Source: an uncultured Lachnospiraceae bacterium (GTDB lineage: Bacteria; Bacillota; Clostridia; Lachnospirales; Lachnospiraceae). From it: a stretch of DNA of 20,366 nt. The position numbers were made by a program, and so were the translations under genes. Numbering within the stretch: the stretch's first letter is position 1; every line of letters begins with the position of its first letter. Shown here piece by piece: positions 1-6,561 of this stretch. The DNA lies in contig CAJUAO010000024.1 of assembly GCA_910584685.1 (NCBI GenBank), positions 1-20,366 on the forward strand, read 5' to 3'. The notes under the pieces were generated by a model. The model saw nothing but the letters and a program-made list of their open reading frames with translations. It ran no database searches and was not told the origin of the DNA.

Positions 1-280
1 ATTAATTCGTATAAACAATTCAAGTGGATGGCGTATCAATAAAAATACAACATTCTGTATTAAATAGATATAAATTTGCTGGTACTCACTATAATTATAC
101 GTCTGCATTCTGCAAATTTTTTGGAGAATAAATAAAATTAATTTAATTCAAATATATTTAATCTCTGTCATATTTAAACAAAGTAAATGCAAATATCAGA
201 ATTAACCACTTTCTGACTACTGCATTTTTATAACGCTAAAACAAACACAAGCTATCTTTCACTTTACAATATATAAATGA
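1..280. other. Left-edge stretch without an identifiable gene
   Basis: AT-rich sequence with no convincing gene. The first 42 bases can be read in forward frame 1 as 13 codons followed by TAA at 40-42, ending in residues KWMAYQ. This could be the tail of a gene entering from the left, but it is too short to identify. From 43 to 280 there is no open frame of useful length, no ribosome binding site with a start, and no intrinsic terminator that I can see. The stretch ends at the large hairpin that begins at 281. Confidence 0.4.
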
Positions 281-371
281 GGGTATGTCCCATTAACAGG
301 CTTTAAGCGGAGGAACGGGCTGTCTGCTCCAGCCCGTTCCTCCGCTTAAAGCCTGTTAATGGGACATACCC
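281..371 (-). repeat. 91-bp perfect hairpin element, copy 1 (short form)
   Basis: Bases 281-322 and 330-371 are perfect reverse complements: 42 bp without mismatch around a 7-base loop at 323-329. The outermost 22 bp (starting GGGTATGTCCCATTAACAGG) are identical to the ends of the 325-bp hairpin at 7579-7903. The next 20 bp align without gaps to that copy, but differ at positions 23, 24, 25, 29, 31, 36, 40, 41 and 42. Eight of these are changed in both arms so pairing is kept; position 36 is C-G here and T-G there. It is assigned to the minus strand because the flank shared with the other copy (CATGTAGTCC read on the minus strand, 381-372) lies on its right side. It sits 81 nt downstream of the AraC gene stop, in the sense orientation of that gene. 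There is no T-run, so it is not an ordinary intrinsic terminator. It could be a structured 3'-end RNA or a MITE-like foldback repeat. Confidence 0.9.
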
Positions 372-452
372 GGACTACATGCGAGGGAAAAATATTTTCA
401 AACGTACAAATTAATATTTATTATAGTACATTTCTCATATATAACCTGCATA

Positions 453-1301
453 TCATACAAAATCACTATAAAGCAATCCCCTCTTTTTATATTGGGTTGG
501 TGACATATGATAATATTTTTTAAAGGCAGTAGAAAAATGTTCAAGAGAAGAAAATCCTAAAGCATTAGCAATATGTGAAATACTATTATTTTCCTTAAGC
601 AAAATTACAGCAATGGACATTTTTGCTTCCAGCTTTTTTTGCTGAAAATTTTTGCCATAATATTTTTTTAAAATACGCTCAGTCTGTCTTGGGCTTAAGC
701 TTAATCTTTCAGAAAGCTCCTTAAGGGAAAGGTGGGCATATTCATATAAAAAATACTCCTCAATGATAAGGGATTTATTATCAGAAAAGGAAGTCTCAGC
801 ATGTGAGGCTGCAATAGTATTATCTCTTTTATAATTGCGGACAATGCCAATAATTATCTGACAAAGCAAGGTCTTGGCTTTTTCATGGTGACCAATCTCA
901 TTGCTTTGCAATTCATTCTTAAGCTCAGAAAATAAAGATAAAAGCTTTTGTGTGTCGCTGCCAAACCAAAAGGGCGCTGATGTAAAGCAATTAAGGATAG
1001 GGCAGCTATGGGATAGGCTGTCTGTATGTTCTATTTTTAAATATATGCAATATTCCGCCATAGGATTATCCGCCACGGGAAATTGCGCATGATTAATATG
1101 GGGGCCGGTTACATAAAGAGTGTTTGGAGTTATGTTATATTTTATGTCATCTGCAATAAGCTGTCCAAAACCGCTGGAAATATAGTGAATTTCATAACAA
1201 TTATTCCCGTGGCTGTGAACAGGAATAGCGTTTGGAATTTTACTGAAAATAAAGTTTAAGGCATATATTGTTGTATTTTCAATGGTAAAGCTAATATTCA
1301 T
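453..1301 (-). CDS. AraC-family transcriptional regulator with cupin sensor domain
   Basis: A 282-residue one-component regulator. The N-terminal half (about residues 26-91) is a cupin/AraC-binding fold with the typical HSHGNNCYEIHYI start (metal- or sugar-binding barrel) and a GPHINHAQFP strand. The C-terminal hundred residues hold two helix-turn-helix motifs: LKELSERLSLSPRQTERILKK, then ISHIANALGFSSLEHFSTAFKKYY followed by MSPTQYKK, the AraC signature. The start at 1301 is chosen because an acctcc complement at 1308-1313 gives a GGAGGT ribosome site 6 bases upstream. The longer frame to 1358 would begin inside the predicted promoter. Such proteins usually sense a sugar or derivative and activate nearby carbohydrate genes. 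No obvious sugar operon adjoins it here, so its target is unknown. The neighbour at 1704 is divergent. Confidence 0.92.
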   Translation of the reverse strand: MNISFTIENTTIYALNFIFSKIPNAIPVHSHGNNCYEIHYISSGFGQLIADDIKYNITPNTLYVTGPHINHAQFPVADNPMAEYCIYLKIEHTDSLSHSCPILNCFTSAPFWFGSDTQKLLSLFSELKNELQSNEIGHHEKAKTLLCQIIIGIVRNYKRDNTIAASHAETSFSDNKSLIIEEYFLYEYAHLSLKELSERLSLSPRQTERILKKYYGKNFQQKKLEAKMSIAVILLKENNSISHIANALGFSSLEHFSTAFKKYYHMSPTQYKKRGLLYSDFV

Positions 1302-1328
1302 CTCACAACCTCCGATTTTTTTAAGTAC

Positions 1329-1358
1329 ATTATACCTTGTTAAATCCCATTGAAGCAA
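1329..1358 (-). promoter_or_regulatory. Predicted sigma-A promoter of the AraC gene
   Basis: On the minus strand, TTGCTT (complement of 1353-1358) and TATAAT (complement of 1329-1334) are separated by 18 bases. The predicted transcript start near 1322 leaves a leader of about 20 nt before the ATG at 1301, enough for the ribosome site. This placement also argues against the longer upstream start at 1358. Confidence 0.65.
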
Positions 1359-1549
1359 TGATAAATATATGATATATATTATATATTATCAGAGAATAAC
1401 AAGCCCGTTGATTTGTTAAGGTATAAAATTAAGGTATAGAGGCTGGCTGGCGGCTGCATAAAAGCAGAAGATAAAGCAGGATAAATTATAAAGGAATTGT
1501 TTGTACTTAATTCTGACAAAGATACAGACAATTCTTTTGTTTTTTTGTA

Positions 1550-1558
1550 TGATATAAT
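1550..1558 (+). promoter_or_regulatory. Extended -10 promoter for the HTH-APH gene
   Basis: TGATATAAT at 1550-1558 is a full extended -10 element (TG, one base, TATAAT). No good -35 hexamer is visible, as is common for extended -10 promoters. A start near 1565 would give a leader of roughly 140 nt before the TTG start at 1704. Confidence 0.5.
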
Positions 1559-1703
1559 AGTCGCAGCGCAGCTGAGCCAAATGTGCAGAAAGCAGCATAG
1601 GAATATTGTATAATAATACTGGTATAAAGAGCCATGCAAGCTGATTTTTTTCTTGTGCATGGTGTAGATTAATAATTTAAAGAATGTTAAGGAGAAAACC
1701 GGA

Positions 1704-2879
1704 TTGAAGTATAAAAACGCAAACAACGTACTGCCTGTAGAATTAATAGAAGCAATACAGCAGTATGTCCAGGGGGAATATATTTATATTCCCATAAAGG
1801 ATAAATCAGTTAATACCGTACCTACGGAGTATGAGGTAGAATTGCAAAGGAGAGACAGGCATATATACACAAAAGCCTTGGAGGGAGTAAGTAATAAAGA
1901 GCTTTCCGTAATGTACAGTTTATCAGAATCAAGCATAAGAAGAATTATTATTAATCAAAGAAAGAGGTATGAGTCCATGAAGGATAAAATAAAGGATATT
2001 TTAAGCAACTGGAATATAGAAAGCATGGAAGTAAAGCAGATATATGACACAGTATGGGAGCTTGGCGGCAAATATGTTTTAAAGGTATATGATAATATTC
2101 AAATGCTGGAAAGAAATATAAAAATCAGCACTATATTGGAGGATATGGGTATTCCGGTAGGGAAAATTATTACCGGAAAGAATAATACGGCATTTTTTTG
2201 TGATGAAAAATATTATTATGTTCTTCAGGAAAGGCTTCCCGGCAGTAATATAGTAAATGCAAGGGAGGCTTTGGCTATAGGATATGATATGGGAAGTATT
2301 ATAGGAAAGCTGCACCTTGCATTTAAGAAATGTGAAGCCACAGGTGAATTTTGGAATAATAGTCTTTTGGCTGAAATGAAGGGGTGGATTAAGGATACAT
2401 TAAAGAATGGCGGCTGGAAGCTTGTTGATGAAAATAGATTTAATATGACAGTTAAGCGTCTTGAGGACGTATATGATAAGCTGAACGTGCAGCTTATCCA
2501 CAGAGACGTTCACTTCGGAAATTTTTTGTTTAGTGAGGGCAAATTTTCGGGATATATTGATTTTGATTTAAGCCAAAAAAATATAAGAATTTTTGATTTG
2601 TGCTATTTTTTAACAGGCTTATTGTCGGAGGAGGAAGCCTTGAAGCTGACAGGGGAGGAATGGTTTAAAATGCTGACGGATGTTTTTAAAGGGTATGAAA
2701 GTATTATAAAATTGACAAAAGAAGAAAAGGCTGCGGCGCCATACGTTATGAAATCCATAGAGCTGTTATTTGCAGCATGGTTTATTAATCAGGAGGATAT
2801 GGCGTGCGCGCAGAACGCTGTGAAAATATTTGAGTTTGTGGATAGTAATAATGATAGGATTTATAATTGCTTAGGGTAA
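1704..2879 (+). CDS. HTH domain (CD3324-like) fused to an APH/choline-kinase-type phosphotransferase
   Basis: A 391-residue two-part protein. Residues 1-90 resemble the small CD3324/Mor-like DNA-binding family: VLPVELIEAIQQYVQGEYIYIP, then a helix-turn-helix around GVSNKELSVMYSLSESSIRRI. Residues 105-390 form an aminoglycoside-phosphotransferase-like kinase. It has a small lobe with a probable ATP lysine in YVLKVYD (about K127), the catalytic loop HRDVHFGN at 266-273 (D268, N273) and the metal-binding IDFD at 285-288. The start is TTG at 1704, nine bases after AAGGAG at 1689-1694. APH-fold enzymes phosphorylate antibiotics, choline, homoserine or other small molecules, and the sequence does not show which. 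The fused DNA-binding domain suggests a regulator whose activity is coupled to a kinase-like sensor, or an enzyme that regulates its own gene. That function is inference; the domain calls are firm. Confidence 0.85.
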   Translation: MKYKNANNVLPVELIEAIQQYVQGEYIYIPIKDKSVNTVPTEYEVELQRRDRHIYTKALEGVSNKELSVMYSLSESSIRRIIINQRKRYESMKDKIKDILSNWNIESMEVKQIYDTVWELGGKYVLKVYDNIQMLERNIKISTILEDMGIPVGKIITGKNNTAFFCDEKYYYVLQERLPGSNIVNAREALAIGYDMGSIIGKLHLAFKKCEATGEFWNNSLLAEMKGWIKDTLKNGGWKLVDENRFNMTVKRLEDVYDKLNVQLIHRDVHFGNFLFSEGKFSGYIDFDLSQKNIRIFDLCYFLTGLLSEEEALKLTGEEWFKMLTDVFKGYESIIKLTKEEKAAAPYVMKSIELLFAAWFINQEDMACAQNAVKIFEFVDSNNDRIYNCLG

Positions 2880-2899
2880 GGCAAAACAAATCCTCTTTA

Positions 2900-2929
2900 T
2901 TGACAAAAGCAAATCCATAATGCTATAAT
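2900..2929 (+). promoter_or_regulatory. Consensus sigma-A promoter of the esterase operon
   Basis: TTGACA at 2900-2905 and TATAAT at 2924-2929 are both perfect consensus, separated by 18 bases. The predicted transcript start is about 2936, inside the palindrome at 2931-2946. The esterase start codon lies about 68 nt downstream. Confidence 0.8.
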
Positions 2930-2930
2930 A

Positions 2931-2946
2931 AATTAGAAATCTAATT
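2931..2946. promoter_or_regulatory. Palindromic operator-like site at the transcript start
   Basis: AATTAGAAATCTAATT is a perfect inverted repeat: 7-bp arms around a 2-base centre. It begins one base after the -10 hexamer and covers the predicted start site. This geometry fits a repressor operator, and the sequence resembles sites bound by MarR-type dimers. No such repressor is encoded nearby. A chance AT-rich palindrome is possible but less likely in this position. Confidence 0.5.
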
Positions 2947-3003
2947 CGGTAACTAGCTTATAGAAAATTATAAGCATACATCATATTAAGGAGGATTAAA
3001 TTT

Positions 3004-3873
3004 ATGACAAGAGCATTTACAGATTTGGATAAAAAGTATTATGAAAAGTGCAGTGAGCCCGGAAGCTTAATTAAGCTTAAGTATAATTCAAAAACGTACA
3101 ATGAAGAAAACAGGGATATAGCCAAAGAGGTATTGGTTTATCTTCCTTATAACTATGATAAAACAGAAGAAAGCTATAACGTTTTTTATCTTATGCATGG
3201 AGGCGGAGGCGACTGCAACGAGGTTTTCGGAGGCATGGAAGCAAAGACGGAGCTTAAAAACATATTGGACAATATGATTTACTACGGCGATATAAAACCG
3301 TTAATAGTGGCTGCTCCTTCATTTTATTATGAAGGAACCGAGGAAGCAAAAACAATACAATCTGCGGCTGGACTTCTCACACAGAATTTTCATCATGAGT
3401 TTGTGAATGACCTGATTCCGTTGATTGAAAGGGAAGTAAGAGCAAAGACAGGCAGGGAGCACAGAGCCTTTGGAGGATATTCTATGGGCTCGGAGGCCAC
3501 ATGGAACATATTTGCCAGATGCTTAAAGCAGGTTAAATATTTTATGCCTATGAGCGGGGACTGCTGGGCAATACAGGTACAGGGAGGAAAGCTGTGTCCA
3601 AGGGAGACGGCAGACTACTTAAAGAATGCGGCGTATAAATCCGGCATAGAAAAGGATGATTTTTGCATTTATCAGCTTGTAGGCGACAATGGCGTAGCAT
3701 ATGAAGCAGTAGACACAATGATTAAGGAAATGATGGGCAATGATGACATATTTAAGTTTTCAGACAGCTTTGAGAATGGAAATATTATTTACACTGTAGC
3801 AGAGGGCGGAACACATTCTTATGAGTATTGTTATAAGTATATATACAATGCATTACCATTATTTTTCAAATAG
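3004..3873 (+). CDS. Esterase of the alpha/beta-hydrolase fold (carbohydrate esterase family 1 / Esterase D type)
   Basis: A 289-residue protein with the layout of family 1 carbohydrate esterases, which remove feruloyl or acetyl groups from xylan-type oligosaccharides. Visible elements are the oxyanion segment YLMHGGGGD (63-70), the nucleophile elbow GGYSMGS with Ser160, and a probable catalytic His271 in GGTHSYEY. An Asp in LVGDNG (about D228) may complete the triad. There is no signal peptide, so it should act in the cytoplasm on imported oligosaccharides. The start ATG at 3004 follows AGGAGG. The DUF3237-like gene begins 8 nt after the stop, so the two are probably co-transcribed from the promoter at 2900. 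The exact ester substrate cannot be told from sequence. Confidence 0.85.
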   Translation: MTRAFTDLDKKYYEKCSEPGSLIKLKYNSKTYNEENRDIAKEVLVYLPYNYDKTEESYNVFYLMHGGGGDCNEVFGGMEAKTELKNILDNMIYYGDIKPLIVAAPSFYYEGTEEAKTIQSAAGLLTQNFHHEFVNDLIPLIEREVRAKTGREHRAFGGYSMGSEATWNIFARCLKQVKYFMPMSGDCWAIQVQGGKLCPRETADYLKNAAYKSGIEKDDFCIYQLVGDNGVAYEAVDTMIKEMMGNDDIFKFSDSFENGNIIYTVAEGGTHSYEYCYKYIYNALPLFFK

Positions 3874-3881
3874 GAGATGAA

Positions 3882-4277
3882 ATGCAGGAGATATTTAATA
3901 TAATAATAGAAATTACATCTGTCAATGAAGTAAACGGCAACGGAGCAACGGTGAAAATGATAAGCTTTAAGGGCCGCTGTCAGGGCAGATATTTTAACGG
4001 AGAAATAATGGATGGAGGCGTTGATACCCAGTTTATTTCAGAAAAAGAAGGCGGAAATGTTTCAGCCAGATATATGATGAAGGGTGTTGACAATAAATTA
4101 AATCCATGCAAGGTTTTTATAGAAAATGAAGGAGCTGTTAATTCACAGGGCGATATGAAAACTATTCCAAGAATAGTAACTGACAGCGCAGAGTTGTCAT
4201 GGCTTCAGGATAAAAGTTTATATGGCAGTGTGGCGGTAGAAAATGATAACAAGCTGCATGTAAGGATATATGTATAG
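3882..4277 (+). CDS. DUF3237 (UPF0311)-like small protein
   Basis: A 131-residue protein resembling the DUF3237 beta-barrel family. It has an early hydrophobic strand, FKGRCQGRYFNGEIMDGGVDTQF, where the family has a G...F.G.v..GG.D pattern, then SARYMMKGVDNKLNPCKVFIENEG, matching the family's aRY...d...i.v.N.G segment. Biochemical roles are mostly unknown; related folds bind small aromatic or polyketide-like molecules. No membrane segment or signal peptide is present. A ribosome site (AGGAGA) overlaps the end of the esterase gene, so translation is probably coupled. A job in processing the product released by the esterase is plausible but is inference. Confidence 0.65.
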   Translation: MQEIFNIIIEITSVNEVNGNGATVKMISFKGRCQGRYFNGEIMDGGVDTQFISEKEGGNVSARYMMKGVDNKLNPCKVFIENEGAVNSQGDMKTIPRIVTDSAELSWLQDKSLYGSVAVENDNKLHVRIYV

Positions 4278-4537
4278 GAATATGAGAGCCGGGGATTTAC
4301 AAAGAAAAAACATATTGCACGAATAATATTTTTGTGCTAAGATGGAAAAAAATATGAAAGAAGGTTTAGATAGTGATTATTTTCTGCTAATTAAAAAGGT
4401 AACTGCATATTAATCAAGAATTATTGCGGATTGGAAAAGAGCCGTATTTTAATATGTAGGAAATTCTGATTATATGTAATTGACAGAAGCAGGAAATAAT
4501 ACAGTTAACTCCTTTTATATCATAAGTTAAAAAATTA

Positions 4538-4565
4538 TTGACATATTTTACACCATTTATATATT
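4538..4565 (+). promoter_or_regulatory. Sigma-A promoter of the ABC-F gene
   Basis: TTGACA at 4538-4543 is a perfect -35 and TATATT at 4560-4565 a good -10, with a 16-base spacer. Transcription from about 4572 would create a leader of some 220 nt containing a short reading frame and a terminator before the ABC-F start at 4792. Confidence 0.75.
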
Positions 4566-4627
4566 ACAGAGTAAGATTCAGTGCAGCCTTTTAATATGAG
4601 GTGTTATTGAAGTAATATATAAAAGCT

Positions 4628-4729
4628 ATGATGTTTTACGGATGTTGGAGCTGTTTTCCTGCATCCGTTTTTATTTTTTTAGAAAAGTTCTTCATGAGGG
4701 CAACAAATTTGGCTAAGTCTGATTTTTAG
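4628..4729 (+). CDS. Putative 33-residue leader peptide of the ABC-F gene
   Basis: ATG-ATG at 4628-4633 opens a 33-codon frame beginning MMFYGCWSCFPASVFIFL and ending at TAG 4727-4729. The terminator stem and T-run at 4638-4680 lie wholly inside the frame. A ribosome translating or stalled in the first codons would therefore cover or unfold the terminator. This is the arrangement known for ribosome-sensing attenuators ahead of tet(M)-type and ABC-F resistance genes. The weakness is the lack of a strong ribosome site upstream (only GAAG about 15 bases before and AAAGC adjacent). It should be treated as probable regulatory peptide, not a protein with its own job. Confidence 0.5.
   Translation: MMFYGCWSCFPASVFIFLEKFFMRATNLAKSDF
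4638..4680 (+). terminator. Intrinsic terminator acting as an attenuator in the ABC-F leader
   Basis: ACGGATG at 4638-4644 pairs with CATCCGT at 4662-4668. Further pairs inside (GGA 4647-4649 with TCC 4657-4659, flanked by wobbles) extend the stem. The 3' side is followed by T5-A-T7 up to 4680. It lies between the promoter at 4538 and the ABC-F gene at 4792, so by default it should stop most transcripts. Read-through would be induced when ribosomes are perturbed by an antibiotic. I do not see a clear competing antiterminator stem. Confidence 0.8.
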
Positions 4730-4791
4730 ACTTTTAAAACTTGTAAGTCCTGGCATTTGAAGATGCTTTTGTAATGTATGGAGGTAAAAAT

Positions 4792-6378
4792 ATGTCTAAG
4801 ATAACAATTAATAAATTATGCTTTTATTATTGTGATTATTATAATCCTATATTTGATAATGTAAATATTGTGCTTGATACAGATTGGAGCCTTGGGCTGA
4901 TAGGGCGTAACGGCAGGGGTAAGTCTACATTTTTAAAATTGCTTACAGGAAAGCTTAAGCCTGTAAGGGGCAGTATCGCTATGTCAGTTAATATGGAATA
5001 TTTTCCTTATGAACCGGACAAAAAATACACCGTTGCCATGGATATAGTAAAGGAAAATATAGGAGGGCTTAAAACCATGGAGGATACAATGGAAGAAATT
5101 ATAGCAGCTTTGGATGAGAGCCGCTATAATGAGTACTGTGAAATACAGTTAAGATATTCGGAGCTTGGCGGCTATGAGATGGAGGGAAGAATATTAAAGG
5201 AAATGGCAGATATGGGGCTGGATGAAAAACTGGCATACAGGGAATATTCCACACTTTCAGGAGGTGAACGGACACGAATGATGATAATTGCCCTGTTTCT
5301 TAGAAAAAACAGCTTTGTGCTGCTGGATGAGCCTACCAATCATTTAGATATGGAAGGAAAAGAAATGGTAGCAGAATATCTTCGTAAGCGTAAGAGCTTT
5401 ATCGTTGTTTCCCATGACAGGGATTTTCTTGACAAGACAGTAAATCATATTATGTCCATAAACAAAGCAGATATTAAGGTTGAGAAGGGAAACTACACAT
5501 CATGGAGAAAAAATATGGATATAATTGAGGAGTATGAATTTAGAACGCATGACAAGCTGGAAAGGGAAATAAAGCAGCTGGAAAGAAAATCGAAGCAGGT
5601 ACGTGACTGGGCAGGAACAGCTAATACACAAAAATATGAATTTGTGTCAAATGCGAGAACTAACGGAAGCAGGGCATATATGAAACAGGCAAAGCATTTT
5701 GAGGAACAGGCCCTTGATGATATTGAAAAAAAGAAGGAGCTGCTTCTTAATTATGAGGAGGCAAAGGAGCTAAAGCTAGGCTCCATGACAGAATATGGGG
5801 AGGAGAGACTTATTGAAGTAAAAAAGCTTTCCTTTGGATATTCAGGGGGCAGAAAAATTATAAATAATTTTAATATGAAATTATACAAGGGTGACAGAGT
5901 ATGGATAAAGGGGTGTAACGGCGCAGGTAAAAGTACTTTGTTAAAGCTTTTGTCAGGTGGGCTTAAAGCAGGAGAAGCAATAGAGTATGGGGAAAAAATA
6001 AAAATTTCCGTATCCGGGCAGGAGCCATTATGGACAGAGGGCTTTATAACCGAAAGATACAGGCTGCCGGAAGAAACGGAGCAATTTGAAAGACTAATTG
6101 CTTTTTGTGATATATTTGATTTGCCTGATAATTTTCTTGAAAGACCGCTTGAAACTTACAGCAGCGGTGAAATTAAGAAAATAGATATAGCAAGAGTTCT
6201 TTCAGAGGATAGCAATGTAATATTCCTTGATGAGCCGTTAAATTATATGGATGTATATTTTAGAGAGCAGCTTGAAGGGGCTATACTTAAGTATGAGCCA
6301 ACCATAGTTTTTGTAGAGCATGACAGCAGATTCGGAAGAAGCGTCAGCAATAGAATTATTGAACTGCCAAGGCCATAA
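4792..6378 (+). CDS. ABC-F ribosomal protection protein, Lsa/CplR-like
   Basis: A 528-residue soluble protein with two ATP-binding cassettes and no membrane segments. Cassette 1 has GRNGRGKST (38-46), LSGGE (155-159) and FVLLDEPTNHLD (from 175). The helical linker at about 235-330 is charged and contains the putative antibiotic-resistance loop. Cassette 2 has GCNGAGKST (374-382), a shortened signature SSGE and VIFLDEPLNYMD, with VEHD in place of the usual SHD or HNH switch. This order and length match the Lsa/Vga-type ABC-F proteins, which displace lincosamides, streptogramin A and pleuromutilins from the ribosome. The start is placed at 4792, after GGAGGT at 4780-4785; the ATG at 4774 lies upstream of that site. 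The attenuator in its leader supports an antibiotic-inducible resistance role. The drug spectrum cannot be read from sequence. Confidence 0.9.
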   Translation: MSKITINKLCFYYCDYYNPIFDNVNIVLDTDWSLGLIGRNGRGKSTFLKLLTGKLKPVRGSIAMSVNMEYFPYEPDKKYTVAMDIVKENIGGLKTMEDTMEEIIAALDESRYNEYCEIQLRYSELGGYEMEGRILKEMADMGLDEKLAYREYSTLSGGERTRMMIIALFLRKNSFVLLDEPTNHLDMEGKEMVAEYLRKRKSFIVVSHDRDFLDKTVNHIMSINKADIKVEKGNYTSWRKNMDIIEEYEFRTHDKLEREIKQLERKSKQVRDWAGTANTQKYEFVSNARTNGSRAYMKQAKHFEEQALDDIEKKKELLLNYEEAKELKLGSMTEYGEERLIEVKKLSFGYSGGRKIINNFNMKLYKGDRVWIKGCNGAGKSTLLKLLSGGLKAGEAIEYGEKIKISVSGQEPLWTEGFITERYRLPEETEQFERLIAFCDIFDLPDNFLERPLETYSSGEIKKIDIARVLSEDSNVIFLDEPLNYMDVYFREQLEGAILKYEPTIVFVEHDSRFGRSVSNRIIELPRP

Positions 6379-6561
6379 TTACAGATACGTTGTAAAGCTT
6401 AAGACTTTGCCGGATAAGACCCCGCCTGAAAAACAAAAAACTGACGAAAAGTCAAAAATAATGTAGAAAAAATAATTTAGATATGATATTATATTCCTAT
6501 TAAAAGGCTGATAAGCGCAGTATTAAAACCAAATCAAAATAAACCATAGGAGGTACAGTTA

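Larger units (their letters stand above)
1302..1703. other. Divergent intergenic region
   Basis: A 402-bp region between the reverse AraC gene and the forward HTH-APH gene. It holds the AraC promoter near 1329-1358 and the forward extended -10 promoter at 1550-1558. Between 1379 and 1530 I see only AT-rich sequence. The reverse frames across it have no ribosome site and look like chance openings. Confidence 0.5.
4278..4791. other. Long regulatory leader region before the ABC-F gene
   Basis: A 514-bp stretch without a full gene. A possible promoter (TTGCAC 4315-4320, 17 bases, TAAGAT 4338-4343) precedes a 19-codon reading frame from an ATG near 4353, which looks like chance. The clear elements are the consensus promoter at 4538-4565, the 33-codon leader frame at 4628-4729 and the terminator at 4638-4680. 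A second small stem (AAGTCT 4715-4720 with AGACTT 4728-4733, then TT) lies downstream and may be an additional regulatory fold. Confidence 0.55.

Noticed and set aside
281..371. The hairpin as an ordinary intrinsic terminator of the AraC gene
   Set aside because: A 42-bp stem is far longer than a terminator stem, and no T-run follows on either side.
1379..1726. Reverse-strand reading frame of about 115 codons between the AraC and HTH-APH genes
   Set aside because: It has no ribosome site and no recognisable domain, covers the forward promoter and leader of the HTH-APH gene, and has hydrophobic residues only as expected of AT-rich DNA.
4353..4412. 19-codon frame (MKEGLDSD...) after a possible promoter at 4315-4343
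   Set aside because: Only a weak ribosome site, no similarity recognised, and such short frames are expected by chance in this region.
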